This document shows, piece by piece, positions 1-12,000 of a stretch of 64,000 nucleotides of DNA. Within the stretch, counting starts at the first letter, position 1; every line of letters starts with the position of its first letter. The position numbers were made by a program, and so were the translations under genes. Origin of the DNA: Mesaphorura yosii (Eukaryota; Arthropoda; Collembola; Poduromorpha; Tullbergiidae). The stretch covers positions 1-64,000 of the forward strand of contig WIXG01000238.1 of NCBI GenBank assembly GCA_009869945.1, given 5' to 3'. Below the pieces are notes generated by a model, which was not told the origin of the DNA, made no database searches, and worked only from the letters and a program-made list of their open reading frames with translations.

Positions 1-367
1 TACAACCATGCTGCAAATTCAACTCTACTGTCTCTGATTTTACCGTTTTATCTCATGCTTCGTAAGTGCTGTCACCGCTCCCATCTATTGAGCAGCGATA
101 CGCCCCACATTCAACATCTTTTCATCTGAATTCATGAAGCAGTGTCCAATTGTGTTTAAAAAATAAACCGTGACACACAGACAGACATACAGACCGACAG
201 ACAGAGAATTGCGAATGCATAAGCACATTACGACGTGCTAATAAAAGCCGGACTCAACACTCTCTAGTTGAGTGCTGGATGCTGGATGCTGAAGTGCTGA
301 ATTGATTCCGAAACGTTGCAAGAGGAACGCTGAACTGAATCTGAAAGACCTTTGCTATTCTTGACAG
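1..367. other. Presumed HOGA1 intron / upstream DNA
   Basis: No exon can be supported here. The stretch lies 5' of an acceptor (ttgctattcttgacag) that opens the first visible HOGA1 exon, so it is probably the intron before it. It also holds the ACAG microsatellite. Confidence 0.5.
172..206. repeat. (ACAG)n-like microsatellite
   Basis: A short run of imperfect ACAG/ACAC units (acacacagacagacatac and onward). It is a simple-sequence repeat in presumed HOGA1 intron or upstream DNA, with no sign of function. Confidence 0.7.
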
Positions 368-1365
368 GATTCCGCGTTGCGAGAGTATTATAAAGAAGTG
401 GCTGACAAGAGTCCACTTCCTGTAATATTGTACAACGTGCCGAAGAACACCGGCTTGGACATGGGTGCAGAAGTTGTCGCAGAGCTTGCTGCCCATCCGA
501 ATATAATTGGATTAAAGGACAGCGGAGGTGATGTAAGTGACCTCTGATTTCCGTGGACATTCCAATATGCGAGGCGACAATACTGAATTTCTTATTGGGT
601 TCGGTAGCCTTACTTCAGAAATGCATTCCTTCTTGTCGCTTCCCGAATAGACACAAATTACAGAATTGTAGAATGGAACTCTCGAATTTGTGCTCACAGG
701 TCCAAAGAAATCCCAAATAACAAGCTTTGCTCATGCATACACTTACACTTCAGAAACTGTTTTGCAATTTCAAACTCATATAATCCCTTACTTTTGCTAG
801 ATTACGAAAATTAGTAGAATCGTACACTTGACGAAGGCTCAAGACTTTCAAATTCTCGCTGGATCAGCTGGTTACTTACTTCCTTCTCTCCTGATGGGTA
901 TTTCCACAACCGGGCAGCATTTATGATGATACCATTTGATGATTAGTTCCTAATTTGTATTTTATGTGATACAATACAGGTTGTGTGGGTGGAGTTTGCG
1001 GATTGGCGAATGTCAGTAAAATGGGAGACGCTTGCTGCAGAGTTTACGAACTATTTAAGAAACATGATTTAGCGTCTGCCGTGTCTCTGCAACAAGAGCT
1101 GATTTACCCGAACATTTTGGTAAGTTGTGCTCTGGCTTTATTTCGGTTAATAGAGAATATATTGCACAGTTCTCATAATAAGGCTTTTCTGTGACAGTTA
1201 ATGGCAAAGTTCGGAGTGCCTGGTTTGAAGGTTGCGATGGATTACTCCAACTTGTATGGCGGACCGTCTCGATTACCTTTGCTTCCCTTGAGTGACTCTG
1301 AAAAGAAGATTGTGGAAGCAACGTTCAGAGAAGCATTCTTGAAGGTTGAAACGTTGTCAAAATAA
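368..1365 (+). CDS. HOGA1: 4-hydroxy-2-oxoglutarate aldolase, C-terminal part (partial at 5')
   Basis: Four exons join in frame: 368-532, 801-897, 980-1119 and 1198-1365 (TAA), giving about 189 residues. They match the C-terminal half of the DHDPS/NAL aldolase family. [10 protein letters not shown] carries the conserved active-site Tyr (codon 431-433), GLKDSGGD the Schiff-base Lys (codon 515-517), and then come [21 protein letters not shown] and [21 protein letters not shown] followed by LAGSAG and the C-terminal GGP.R.PL segment is the HOGA1 signature within the family. HOGA1 cleaves 4-hydroxy-2-oxoglutarate to pyruvate and glyoxylate in mitochondrial hydroxyproline breakdown. The N-terminal part, including any targeting peptide, must lie left of the window. 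All visible splice sites are GT-AG. Confidence 0.93.
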
Positions 1366-1396
1366 GTCAATACGCCTGGCCTCAAAAACTTGTGGA

Positions 1397-1402
1397 AATA
1401 AA
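1397..1402 (+). other. Polyadenylation signal of HOGA1
   Basis: AATAAA lies 32 nt after the HOGA1 stop codon, a normal position for a short 3'UTR. Confidence 0.6.
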
Positions 1403-4400
1403 TTAGCCTCATTAGATTCAAAAGGATTGAACGATAAAGGCCTGATCCTGTTTCTTGTCGTCGGTTCTTTCTTGCAAATGAAACTTCGTCTTTCTTCGGT
1501 TTCGTTGTGTACATTGTCGCTTGAAGCAAGTAATGCAAGACGGTTGAGAGTTATACAAAATCAGGAGTGAAAGCCGCGAATGTTCCGCAGGTGCCAAATA
1601 ATGGAGTTGCTTTCAAATTCGGGAGTGACTTAATGGGGTTGAAAATAAAAGGTCATCAAATTTTCAAGAGTATGACATGGTGAGTGAGCAGGTGTAATAC
1701 GAGATTATTCAACAACAATAGGCAGTTTATGAGAAATAAACAAAACGATGAATAAGAAACTCTAAACTTCTATCGAAGATACAGTTTCACTTCAAACTTT
1801 ATGTTCGTAGCCTTGAATCCTGTAAATATCAAAATTACGAGAAATGTGACTCGTCTTCCAAGTTCTAAAATTAAGCGGAATCTCTACCGGGCTTATTTTA
1901 TTATGATCTGAAGGAACTTCGCATGAGAAGGCATGACAACTCGCGGAGAGACTTAACGGACAGTCTTCTCAAATGGCACTATCCCGCAGTCTTTATTGAA
2001 ACAAGAAAAGCATGAGCCATTAATAGAGACTGGATCTCAAGTTTTCGTGGCATCTTTTGCTGCTCTCTTCTGCGTCTTGGGCATTTCATGCTTAGACCCA
2101 TTCCAGTAATGAAAAGCAGACGTGTCAAGAAATAGAAATCTCGCCAGGATGACAGACGGAAAGGGCGAAAGTTGACTGACTGAGTTTACATTGCAAGCTG
2201 AAGACACACACGAAATTGAGATGACAGTGAATTCACGGATGGTTGGGCCGACACTTGTCTGCATTCCTTGTCATTCGAGTGATCTCAGTCGTCTGTAGGT
2301 GTTGTTCTTATTGTCGGTTACATATGCGAAAAGTTCCAACAAAACTTGCTTGCACATTGTCCCACGCAATTTCATCGACTGAGATTCTCGCACAGCTGCT
2401 GAGTGTCGACTAAAACGCATGATCTAAAAACGATTTGGCGTCACATACCGAAACAACTGACGTGGGCATGACGTTCTGTCTTCACTCATTGTCAGCATCC
2501 TTGTTCAATTAATTACCGTCCTGGTAAACAACCTACTCTGAAATTAATTTACGCTCTGGAGAACTTTAATAGTACACATCCTGCCACAAAGATTCAGTTG
2601 CATCCAGCTTCAGCAGTTTCGAAAACTCCCAGCAAGGTTTTAGTGTAAGCCAAGCGAAACTATGCCCTTGTCGCATAGTTTCCATTATAATTTCTTCATT
2701 GTAGCATCACAACCTACCTTCAGTTTCAGTGGAAAGTTTTGAAACTTGTCAGTCAGACATTTATCATTCCTTCAAGTTGCTGTTTGAGGCAGGCTGGAAT
2801 TGTTAGGGTGGATGCAGCACGGCTGCTGTTGTCCGACGAGTTGAGAATGCTGATACTCAATCAATTTGTGGTAGACATTCGACGTTTGAACAAGTATCAT
2901 CTTGATACATGCTACAGGAATTTGGACTATGACCGAGTGCCTTCATTCTATTTCAGCCGGAGAGGACATCCGGACGTGTGAGCACTCACTACTCTTTTGT
3001 TCTCCCGCCACAGGTCGCTGTGGCAAGGTTTCAACGACTGTTTCCATGAAAGCAAGAACGGCATACGCTTGGCAAGAAAATATCAAGGGAGTGCAATAGG
3101 AATAAATAAGTCCACCAAATCTGCTTTTCCTTTCACGTTGAACGCACTTAATGTACACAGCTTTCTTTGAAATAAAATGCAAGTACAGACGGCGACGAGT
3201 GTGTGAGTTCGGCAGAAGCCAATGAAAGACTTTGCCGTGCCTCTCACACAAATGATGCAGCAACTTAATGGAGACTTTCTACTTTCTTCAATAATCCCAT
3301 TCAATGACATTCTTAACTTCCTAACGCTTTGAATTCACACTTGAAACACGCTTTCCCTTGAAAATCTTTTATTTATAAATTCCCCAAATATCGCAATTAC
3401 GCTCCTTGTACGGGTGCTCATGTCCGAAAACTTTTATGACTTTGGCATTGGTATTAGACTGGAGCTGAGGAAAGTCCCATTTCCTTGTCTATTAACCAAC
3501 AGCAGGCAACAACGATCAATTGTGCGCAGCAGACGCCCTTTTCGAAGGCAGTTGCGATGACGCGGTCCATTCGCTGAAAATGGATGAAAAGGAGACGGTT
3601 TTGGCTCAAGAAGATCAAATGTTACGACTGGCTGCATGCGTGACCACATTTCTTCGAGGAAATTAAAAGCATGTGAAGTGGTAGATGCCGGTAGACAGTA
3701 ATAAAAATCCGGAATCGAATGCCAAGTTGCTGAAATTAATCGCCTACATGCCATAAGTTCTTGAAGCAGAAGCGACTTCGTAACCATTGTTCCCGATTGC
3801 TTGAATCCGAACTACGAATCGAAATGGACCCACATAGGAATCTTATCGGCAGAGTGCACGAGATAAGGTCACAAACAGTAGTGACAGTGACGTGTCCATA
3901 GCTACACCCGGAGAAAAGGATATTGAACGTGAAGACCATTTTTCACTCTAATTAATGTATTGAGTTTGATAAACATTCTTTCACTCGACACTGCTGACTG
4001 TATGAGACTAAATGTACCATTTATTTTAAAAAACACAATTCAACTGTCATGACCATGCGACCTAGTCATGATTCAATTACGTGCGGAATGCTTGCTGATT
4101 GACATAAAAGAAATGAAAACGCTCTTTCATTGAAACCTATTTTTAATGCTGCGAAGTTTAGTCGCGAGTGATGCGATGCATTTAGCACTTGGAGCTAGTT
4201 TCTCAACTCCCATCCGACATATCTGTAAACACAAACGATCCTTTTAATGTTTGACAGTGCCGACATTTTGAATGTGCATTGTCATATTGTTCGAGTGCAA
4301 AAAAAATCAACTGAACAAATATGCAAATGCATAAGTTGAAATATTTATTCGCGCTTAATAATAGAGAGCACGAGTTCGAGTGACATTTTTGTAATAGAGA

Positions 4401-5950
4401 CAAGCTGTCAGAAACCTCAATTTCTCAAGTCGAGCCTAGTCTGTTCAGTTTGGGCTTCGTATTTATTCTGAATTCCCTAGACGCATGTTCTGCGACTGTC
4501 ATGCCATGGCAGGCGGGAAACGAAATGAACATCATCTTCTGTTCTACGGAAAAAAGTTGAGCGAAAGTTTTACTAGAAAAACACGCGCTGCTTCTTTGCG
4601 TGCGTGTTGGTGATGGAAGAGAAAAATAACATATCGCTATGTGCATTTGTAATGCGCTCGTACAGCCCGTGGACGTTTTTGTTGGTTTATTTTCTCAATT
4701 CGAAACACTCCACTCCAGTCTTAGGAAATTACATGGACAAAGTGACGCCAGTTTGCAATCATATGTAATTCACTTTCCACTTTCACTGCAGAATCAAGTC
4801 CTTGTTAGTCACTCGGTCGGAGACTTTTGACGCCGACTTCGTCTTTCTTCTGTGCGAAATTAATTTCTGGCACTGAAATTAACAAAGCCTAGCATATTTC
4901 TTTGTTGTTCCAGTCGGAAAGCACAGCAGTCAGTTCCAGAGGACTTATGTTCTTAGCAGAGCATTGATCACAAATGTTTTGGAAACGGGCCTATTATCAG
5001 CAGACCCATTGAAGTGGTTACTTCGTGACGAATCCAGATGTAGGGTACCCAACGCATATTAGGCTGATAAATGGACTTGGAAATGAAATCAAAGATTTCC
5101 AACCCACGTCCATGTCGTTTGTGGAGACTTAACCCCACTGTCAGCAAATACGAGCTGATACATACTTATAGTGCTCTAATTATCATTGAGGCAGTGTTCG
5201 ATTTCCGGTGAACAGAACCTGCAATTTACTCAGAGAGTTTTGAATTTTAATAATACATGAAGCTGCGTGAGATTCTCCTCCACTACATGCAAACGGCAAA
5301 GAAAGAAAGACAAGAAAGCGTCGTCAGTCGCCTGGGCCGTGGTAGGTATGGGAAAAGTACAGAGAAAAGAAGAAGAGAAGTACGCCGCCTCTAAATGAAA
5401 AAATATTTGGGCATTGGAGTATATAACGCTCGCCTACCAGAAGCCTCAGTCTAGTTTCTAGAGCGTACGACGTCGAGGCAGTATTCTGTATTCTCCACTT
5501 CAGCTCGGCTTCACTGTTCAGATTTCCCATAAGCTGCGCGAATTTCATGGTGAACTCAACGACGGTTTCTTTCTCTCGATCAGGTCAATTTAAATTGTTA
5601 CGTTCATCTAGATTTTTTCTCAAAATTGAATTAAAATCTGATTTGCACCTATTCGTAACACGACACGTATGGAGTGAGATATGCATGTTGAAAGCGTCGG
5701 GTCGGTTGAAGAGCTCCAAGTCATAAACTCAGAATTGTGCAGGCAAGAGCCAACTGTCAGGGTTTAAGAGTGTGAGCGTTGAGGGCATAATCTGTCAGTT
5801 CCAGAAAACACTTCAGCGGAACACGAACGAGGCTCAAGCTACGCTGCTGAACTGTAGGACGTTGAACGCGCAACTTGAGACATATTTATCAAAAGTTGTA
5901 ATTGATTGGGATCACGCTATTATTTTTTCAACTTTACATCATTTTCTGAC
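1403..5950. other. Intergenic spacer, no gene supported
   Basis: About 4.5 kb between HOGA1 and the presumed 5' exon of the NPF receptor gene. Open frames are short (under about 110 codons), lack recognisable domains and do not chain through splice sites in one phase. I saw no RNA gene or mobile element. It may hold regulatory DNA for the receptor gene. Confidence 0.5.
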
Positions 5951-5972
5951 GTTAGAATAATATTATTCTAAC
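5951..5972. repeat. 22-bp perfect palindrome upstream of NPFR
   Basis: The sequence reads gttagaataat followed by its exact reverse complement, with no loop. It lies about 120 bp upstream of the proposed NPFR start codon, next to a second inverted repeat at 5981-6019. Confidence 0.8.
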
Positions 5973-5980
5973 AAACTAGG

Positions 5981-6019
5981 AAGCCCCAACTTGGAGGTGA
6001 AGTGACGCAAGTTGGGCTT
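5981..6019. repeat. Inverted repeat (hairpin) in probable NPFR 5' leader
   Basis: Left arm aagccccaacttg (5981-5993) and right arm caagttgggctt (6008-6019) pair over 12 bp with one bulged C and a 14-nt loop. It lies just upstream of the proposed first coding exon, so it could be in the promoter or in the mRNA leader. Confidence 0.6.
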
Positions 6020-6060
6020 GAGTTTGCGAATAGTAATCTCATTTTGCTCGTGAGGCTACG

Positions 6061-6082
6061 CTGCTGCTGCTGCTGCTACTGC
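6061..6082 (+). repeat. CTG trinucleotide run
   Basis: An interrupted (CTG)n tract immediately before the proposed NPFR start codon at 6090, probably in the 5'UTR. Confidence 0.7.
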
Positions 6083-6089
6083 TTGCATC

Positions 6090-9000
6090 ATGAACGAGAA
6101 TCAGGGTAAGTAAACTCTGTTCAAATTGCCCAGATCCTTCGAATCAGATTTCATTGCCCAATTCAATTTGTGCTCCTCGTCTCATATTGTTGATTCGTTA
6201 TGTCTCAATCTCAGAGTTCAGCTGTAGTTTATTTTTGAGATGAGACAGAGAAGCAGGGAATAGCGTCTGTCGACCGCGACTATGCTATTGTGTATTCAGG
6301 TCAAGAAGGCTGCAGTATCATTGCAAATAGAAAATACTTACAATCCTGTTATTTATCTGCACAGCAATACGAGTAATGTGCATACAGCGTGGCGATTCAA
6401 TAAGCAAATACTTCGTGCAGGTCTATTTATTATTTCAGTCACACGGTGCCATGTGAGCTCAAGAAAGGATGCGATATTGAATGAAGTGTCTCCCTAAATC
6501 AATGCAGATCCTCAAAGCGTCTGAAGCCAATAATAACAGAATATAAGAAGTGTGATATTTGAGCAAATTTAGAGTCATATTTCTTGCTTTTCGTTTGAAA
6601 CTGAAGATTCCATTCAAATCGTACGTTAGCTCAATCGGCTTTTCGCACTTGGGCAACCACGAAACTGAGTTGATGAGAATGCGAGTGAAAGGCAGTCAGT
6701 ACACAAGTGATTCACTCGCTTGCTGTGTGAATGAACAGTCTCAACGTACAAAGTAAATAACCACTGAGAGCTTTAAAACTTTCTTGCCAATTTTGGGGAA
6801 AGTTATCTTTTGAAGAAGTTAAAACACAAGGCTCGTGAATTCGCAACGGGGTTCGAGATTTGGCCTATTTCACTCGGATTGAATTCAGATTATATATCAT
6901 TGTGTTAAGCAATACAAGTTGGAAGGAACTCAAAGAGGATTTAAAAGTTTAAATTTACACAACAACCTCTGCTCGCCTACTCTACCGAGCGAATTCAAAT
7001 CTATCACACTGTACTCTGCTCCTTTGTGCGAACCGCAGACTGAGCCGCTCTCATCTTCCAACTCTTTTAATCAGTTGTATTAAATAAATCCCATTTGAAT
7101 TATACGATTCTTCGAGGTTTGTGTGCCAATTTAACTTTTTGCTTCAGGATGAGTTGGCAAAGGCAAATAAGGCTTAAGTGGCGAGCGCGACGGGCCCATA
7201 CGGAAGATTAGTCGAGTAATTCACTCAAGACATTAATGCGCCTTGAGAAAGTCAGACTTCCCTGTGATTAGTCGCAAGCTTACTGACGACGCATACTAAT
7301 AAATCTGTCACCTTGGACCTGGCCTAACGTTGGCTAAAGTATCAAAGGTTCTTCTCTGCTCTAAAAGTTCATGTGCTTGAACTGCAGCGTAATCGTCTTC
7401 TGTATCATTTGAAAAAATCGAATTGCAGATTTGAACGGGAAAACAATCATTGAAATGTATTCCATTTGTAAAGCCCTTACGTTGAAAACATCGTAAAGAT
7501 TTCGGGACTACGAGAACAATATTTTATAGCGGCAATTCCTGCATACGTGAGGACAATTGTTACAGCAGAATTGAACATTCCCGAAATCACTCGTTTGTTT
7601 TCTGCCGTTCGAATTTACGACCATTATCTCATAATTATTATTGTCCATAAAGTGTGCCGAGGAATTCGTCCGGTGGGTCGCCCAATCCGCTCGTGCAGGC
7701 GAGGGCTGAATTTTTGATAGGATTCTCTTGTCCTGGACATTTGAGTGAAATCAACCGTTGGTGTGCAGGAAGAGCTGCACGTTTCCTTTGTCTGTACTCT
7801 CACTAACCTAAATCAGCAATCGTTGGTGAATTTTATGTCTTCCGTGACGAGAATACATTAAGTACTCGGGTTTCCTTATGCAGCCCACGGAAGAAAGCAG
7901 AGTCGGAGTTTCGATAAAAATATTATTACGAGGTCATAAAGTGAACTCACATATTTTTGAATTTAGCAAACTACTGGCAAAGGGAGAGCCGCCACAGGTC
8001 GTGTTCCAAGATTCCAAGTATCGGGGGCGTACTTAATTACTTTTGACGTTTCATCCAGCTATAATTTCTGACTGAATAAATTGGAAGGCGGCAGATTAAG
8101 GTTGTAGTAGAAGGAGAGGCTTAGGATCACACGAGATCGAGAGACCACGTAGAAACAGTATTGATAAGAATCCAAATTAGGCTTCTCGTGAGTCTGAATA
8201 CGTAATCAGACCGAGCTCAATCTATATTCTTGCAATGCTCTCAGTACCAATCAGTAGGAGCTGCTTTCGACTTGCTAAGGCCGTGGGTGGTGTGAGAAAT
8301 TTAATTTGAAAATACAACTGGTTCGGAAGAAATGTCAAAGTGGAGTTTCAAGCCCTGAAGCGGTGTCCTTAATGCGATTTCTCGTACAGACGAACGCGCT
8401 GGCAATGAATTCATGCAAGCAAGACAGCTGAAGTGAAAAAATTGGATCTCATTTCAGATTTTGTAACATCAAATTGAGAATTAGGGCAGCTTTGTTCGAA
8501 GACAAGAATTTGTATTTCTCGGGTTGTACAAGAATGACTTGACGAGAGGCCGGAATAGTTTGTATCTGTCAGTGTCTCTTTGAGTAAGTTATTTACTAGG
8601 GCAAATCGGGAAGGGCACATTATCTGAGATGCAATGCATGTGTGGAGCGGGGCGGCCTGCGTACATGTCGCATTTGAAAACATTATGTGATGAATAAGAA
8701 CGCGATACTCTGCACGTCAAAACTGAAGAAAGTACACCGCGAACTGCGAAGGTTGCGCGTTCCAGGCACAAGATTTGCTTTCTCTCCGCCGCCGTCGCGT
8801 CGCAGACTTTACGACCGTGGTTGAGAGACAGTTTCTGCCTCAACTTGCATTAGCGCTAACTCGCTCTAACCTGTTTGGTGACATCAACATGATTTAGCAT
8901 GATGAGCTCATATCACGCAAATTTCATATGCGTGCTGCATAGCTTCCAGGTTTCAGTTTTAGAAAAATGGGTTAATAAAATGCAGCACTTGTCTTCATCG

Positions 9001-12000
9001 CCATGAACTCATTTGTTGTCAACTAAGCCCAACCCTGGTCGGCTTTCGTCGGGTCTGAAGTCTCAGCGTCACCGCTGGATGCTGAATTGGCAATCAGGTT
9101 TATCTTGGTCTTCCAGTGGAGAATATGCCGAGACTACAATTAAGTCGACGGAGATACGATATCTCCAGTTTATGATATTCCACTCTTCGTCGCTCCATGG
9201 CCTTTCGTTGGGTGGTGTACAACATTATTTATGACCCGCACTTCGCCTTCAAATTAAACGCAGTCCCTGAAAACCAACTGCCCTGCTGTGAATTGCACCC
9301 CAGAAAACTAATTTAGTTGAATTATGCATTGTGCCCGACTGCGACGTTCACTCACAGCGAGAAACTGCAACGTTAAACATAAAATTAAATTATTAACAGG
9401 ACAATCTTGTTTACTCAATTCAAGGCTGAGGCGTATGGCACGCGCTTCCTTCGCGACGGATTCTGCAAGCAAGCAACATTAAGCGCAAACTTAAGCCGGC
9501 TCAAGTACCTGAAGTATTGAGATTTACGGGCGCAATTGCAGATTCAAATTGCCAATTCAAACTTGGCTCGTTTACGAAACCCAATTTAACTCTCGTCGTA
9601 AAGTCGAACTGCCGGTTTCCTTTCTCGTTATCATTATTGTCGGGCGTCTATTCAGAGCAAGCCAGACTACAAGTGCAGAATTTTTAATCCCATGACGGTC
9701 AAATCTCCATCAAACCTGCTACGTGCTATTCGAGATAATGCTGCTCCACTGGGAGGTGAATCTGTCCGGAGAGATAAGCAGTGTCCATTTGCGGCTAAAT
9801 GAATCAGCTATTCAACACCAAGTCCTACATGTGATCAGTAGTCAGCAGCCAGACGCATACATGGCTTTTTACTTTACAGCGGGTCAGCGTGTCCACTGAC
9901 ACGATTAGTCCTCGACTGTACTCAGAACAAAAAGTACGCACAATAGTCGCAAAGCTCATCAACATGGCGTCAGACGTCTCATAGAAGAAATTTTAAAAGA
10001 GAAGCGGATATTGCGAGATTAGGATTGACGTGCGGCGAGTACATTGTGCAGGCAGATAGCGAAATAGTCATTAAATATTTTTACAAGAAGACGCACAAAT
10101 ATGCAAAGAGAGATAAACCCGTGCTGTTCAGAATCCGTTGGCCACAGTCATGGCCTTCGGAGGTAGTGGCATTGGCTTACGTACTTTTATCTTCACACCA
10201 TGGTACAAAGCACATTCAAGACGTACAGTATGCTATTAGTATTATGCATCCGCCGATGCTATTTGCATGCTGAACTTTCAACCATGAAATGCAAACTTTA
10301 ATGGAGTGTTGAATGTGTAATGAGATTTAAAACTGAAATGTGTTTTATGGCGAGAAAAACTTTCCTTTGCCGCCTCGGAATAACTTACTCGAACTGTCTA
10401 TATAAAATAAATTATGAAACCCTTTAATATTACGATCCCCCATTCTACATTCGCATTCATGGCGTTATGCATTGAGCGAGACGGCTAACGATTTGAGCTT
10501 GCACGCTTCAGCGTGTCGTCGTCATTACAATGCCATTGCCACTCCAGTTCAGCTTTCATCCGGCATTGACGTGACTCATGCTACCACCATTGCAATAACC
10601 TGCGAGCAATTCATTACGTCTAACTTGCGTGCTGAGACCGAGGGAAAAACTCCGAGAAGCCATCCTTTCATGTGATGTGCACATTGGGCCTCGACACGGG
10701 AAAATAATATGCAACGCATTCTGCTTTAAAGGCATCCTGAGACAGTTTTGTAAAAATTATTCTCAATTCAAGTTCAAATAGCTCATGAAAATTCCAAAAT
10801 GCATCCACAAATTCTCGGACCGACCAGAAAAAATAAAATGGAAAAAGTCAAGGCTATTGACTTATTTATGCGGTTCGCGTTTGTCGGCTCTACCGCGTCG
10901 GGAATTTGTGTGTACATTTCATTCGATTAGTTAACATGAACGGATCCGTTGTTGTGTTTGGAGAGCAGCCATGGATTGATAAAACTGTAAACATTTACAA
11001 CCTGTAACGAATGAAGAATTCCTTTAAGAATTGGAATAATTCTTTTACTCAAACGACGGCAGACGGGAAACGTTGTGCGCCGAATATTGATGCAAAAGAA
11101 AGCAGACGTGGGCTTTAGTGGCGGAATTGCCTGAGTTTGTGCCTGAGATTTCATCTCCCATGCGATCAGAAGCTCAGCGGAAAGCGAAACAAACTGAAGC
11201 TCAACTCGATTTTCCACGAACTCTTAAACTCTACTTCAAGATTTACAGCGCTGCGACTGTGCTGTTGCGAGATAAATGGAATCTGCATTCGAGACTAAGT
11301 CCCCGATCATTGAGCAGCAACTAGCTCTGGCAGGACGCGATAAGTTATGATATATTCATTTCCAACAGATTCAATGCTGGATTTCGACGAGAATATGGTG
11401 CTTCTTAATTCCAACGGCACGGTCGACGAGGCTCTGTACCATTCATCATTCATCCCCAACCGCACTCAGGAGCTGGAGGAGATGATGCGCGAGCTGATCA
11501 AGTCGTACCAGACGAACCGTCGCCTGGACGATCCGTACTACTCCCTATTTATCGTAGCTTACACCTTCTTGATTGCATTTGGGACCATGGGGAACTGTCT
11601 CGTCGTGAGCACTGTTATCAGGAAACCAACAATGCGGACCGCTCGAAATATTTTCATTCTCAACCTGGCCGTCTCTGACTTGCGTAAGGGTTTTGAAAAA
11701 TTGCAATATTTTCAGCGTGATTTATGTTGTCGTGTGTCTACATATTCTCAAACATGTTCTAATTGAACTGCCTCTTCCTCCTCCTTCGTTTCCAGTGCTG
11801 TGCGTGATCACCATGCCACTGACACTCATGGAAATCCTCTCCACCTACTGGCCGCTCGGAAGCAACGTGTTTATTTGCAAACTATTTGGGTCTCTGCAAG
11901 CGACCTCGATTTTCGTCTCGACAATTTCGATAACGGCGATTGCACTTGACCGTTATCACGTAAGTTTGCAATGCCTTGAGACTGCTCATCTTTTAGTTAT

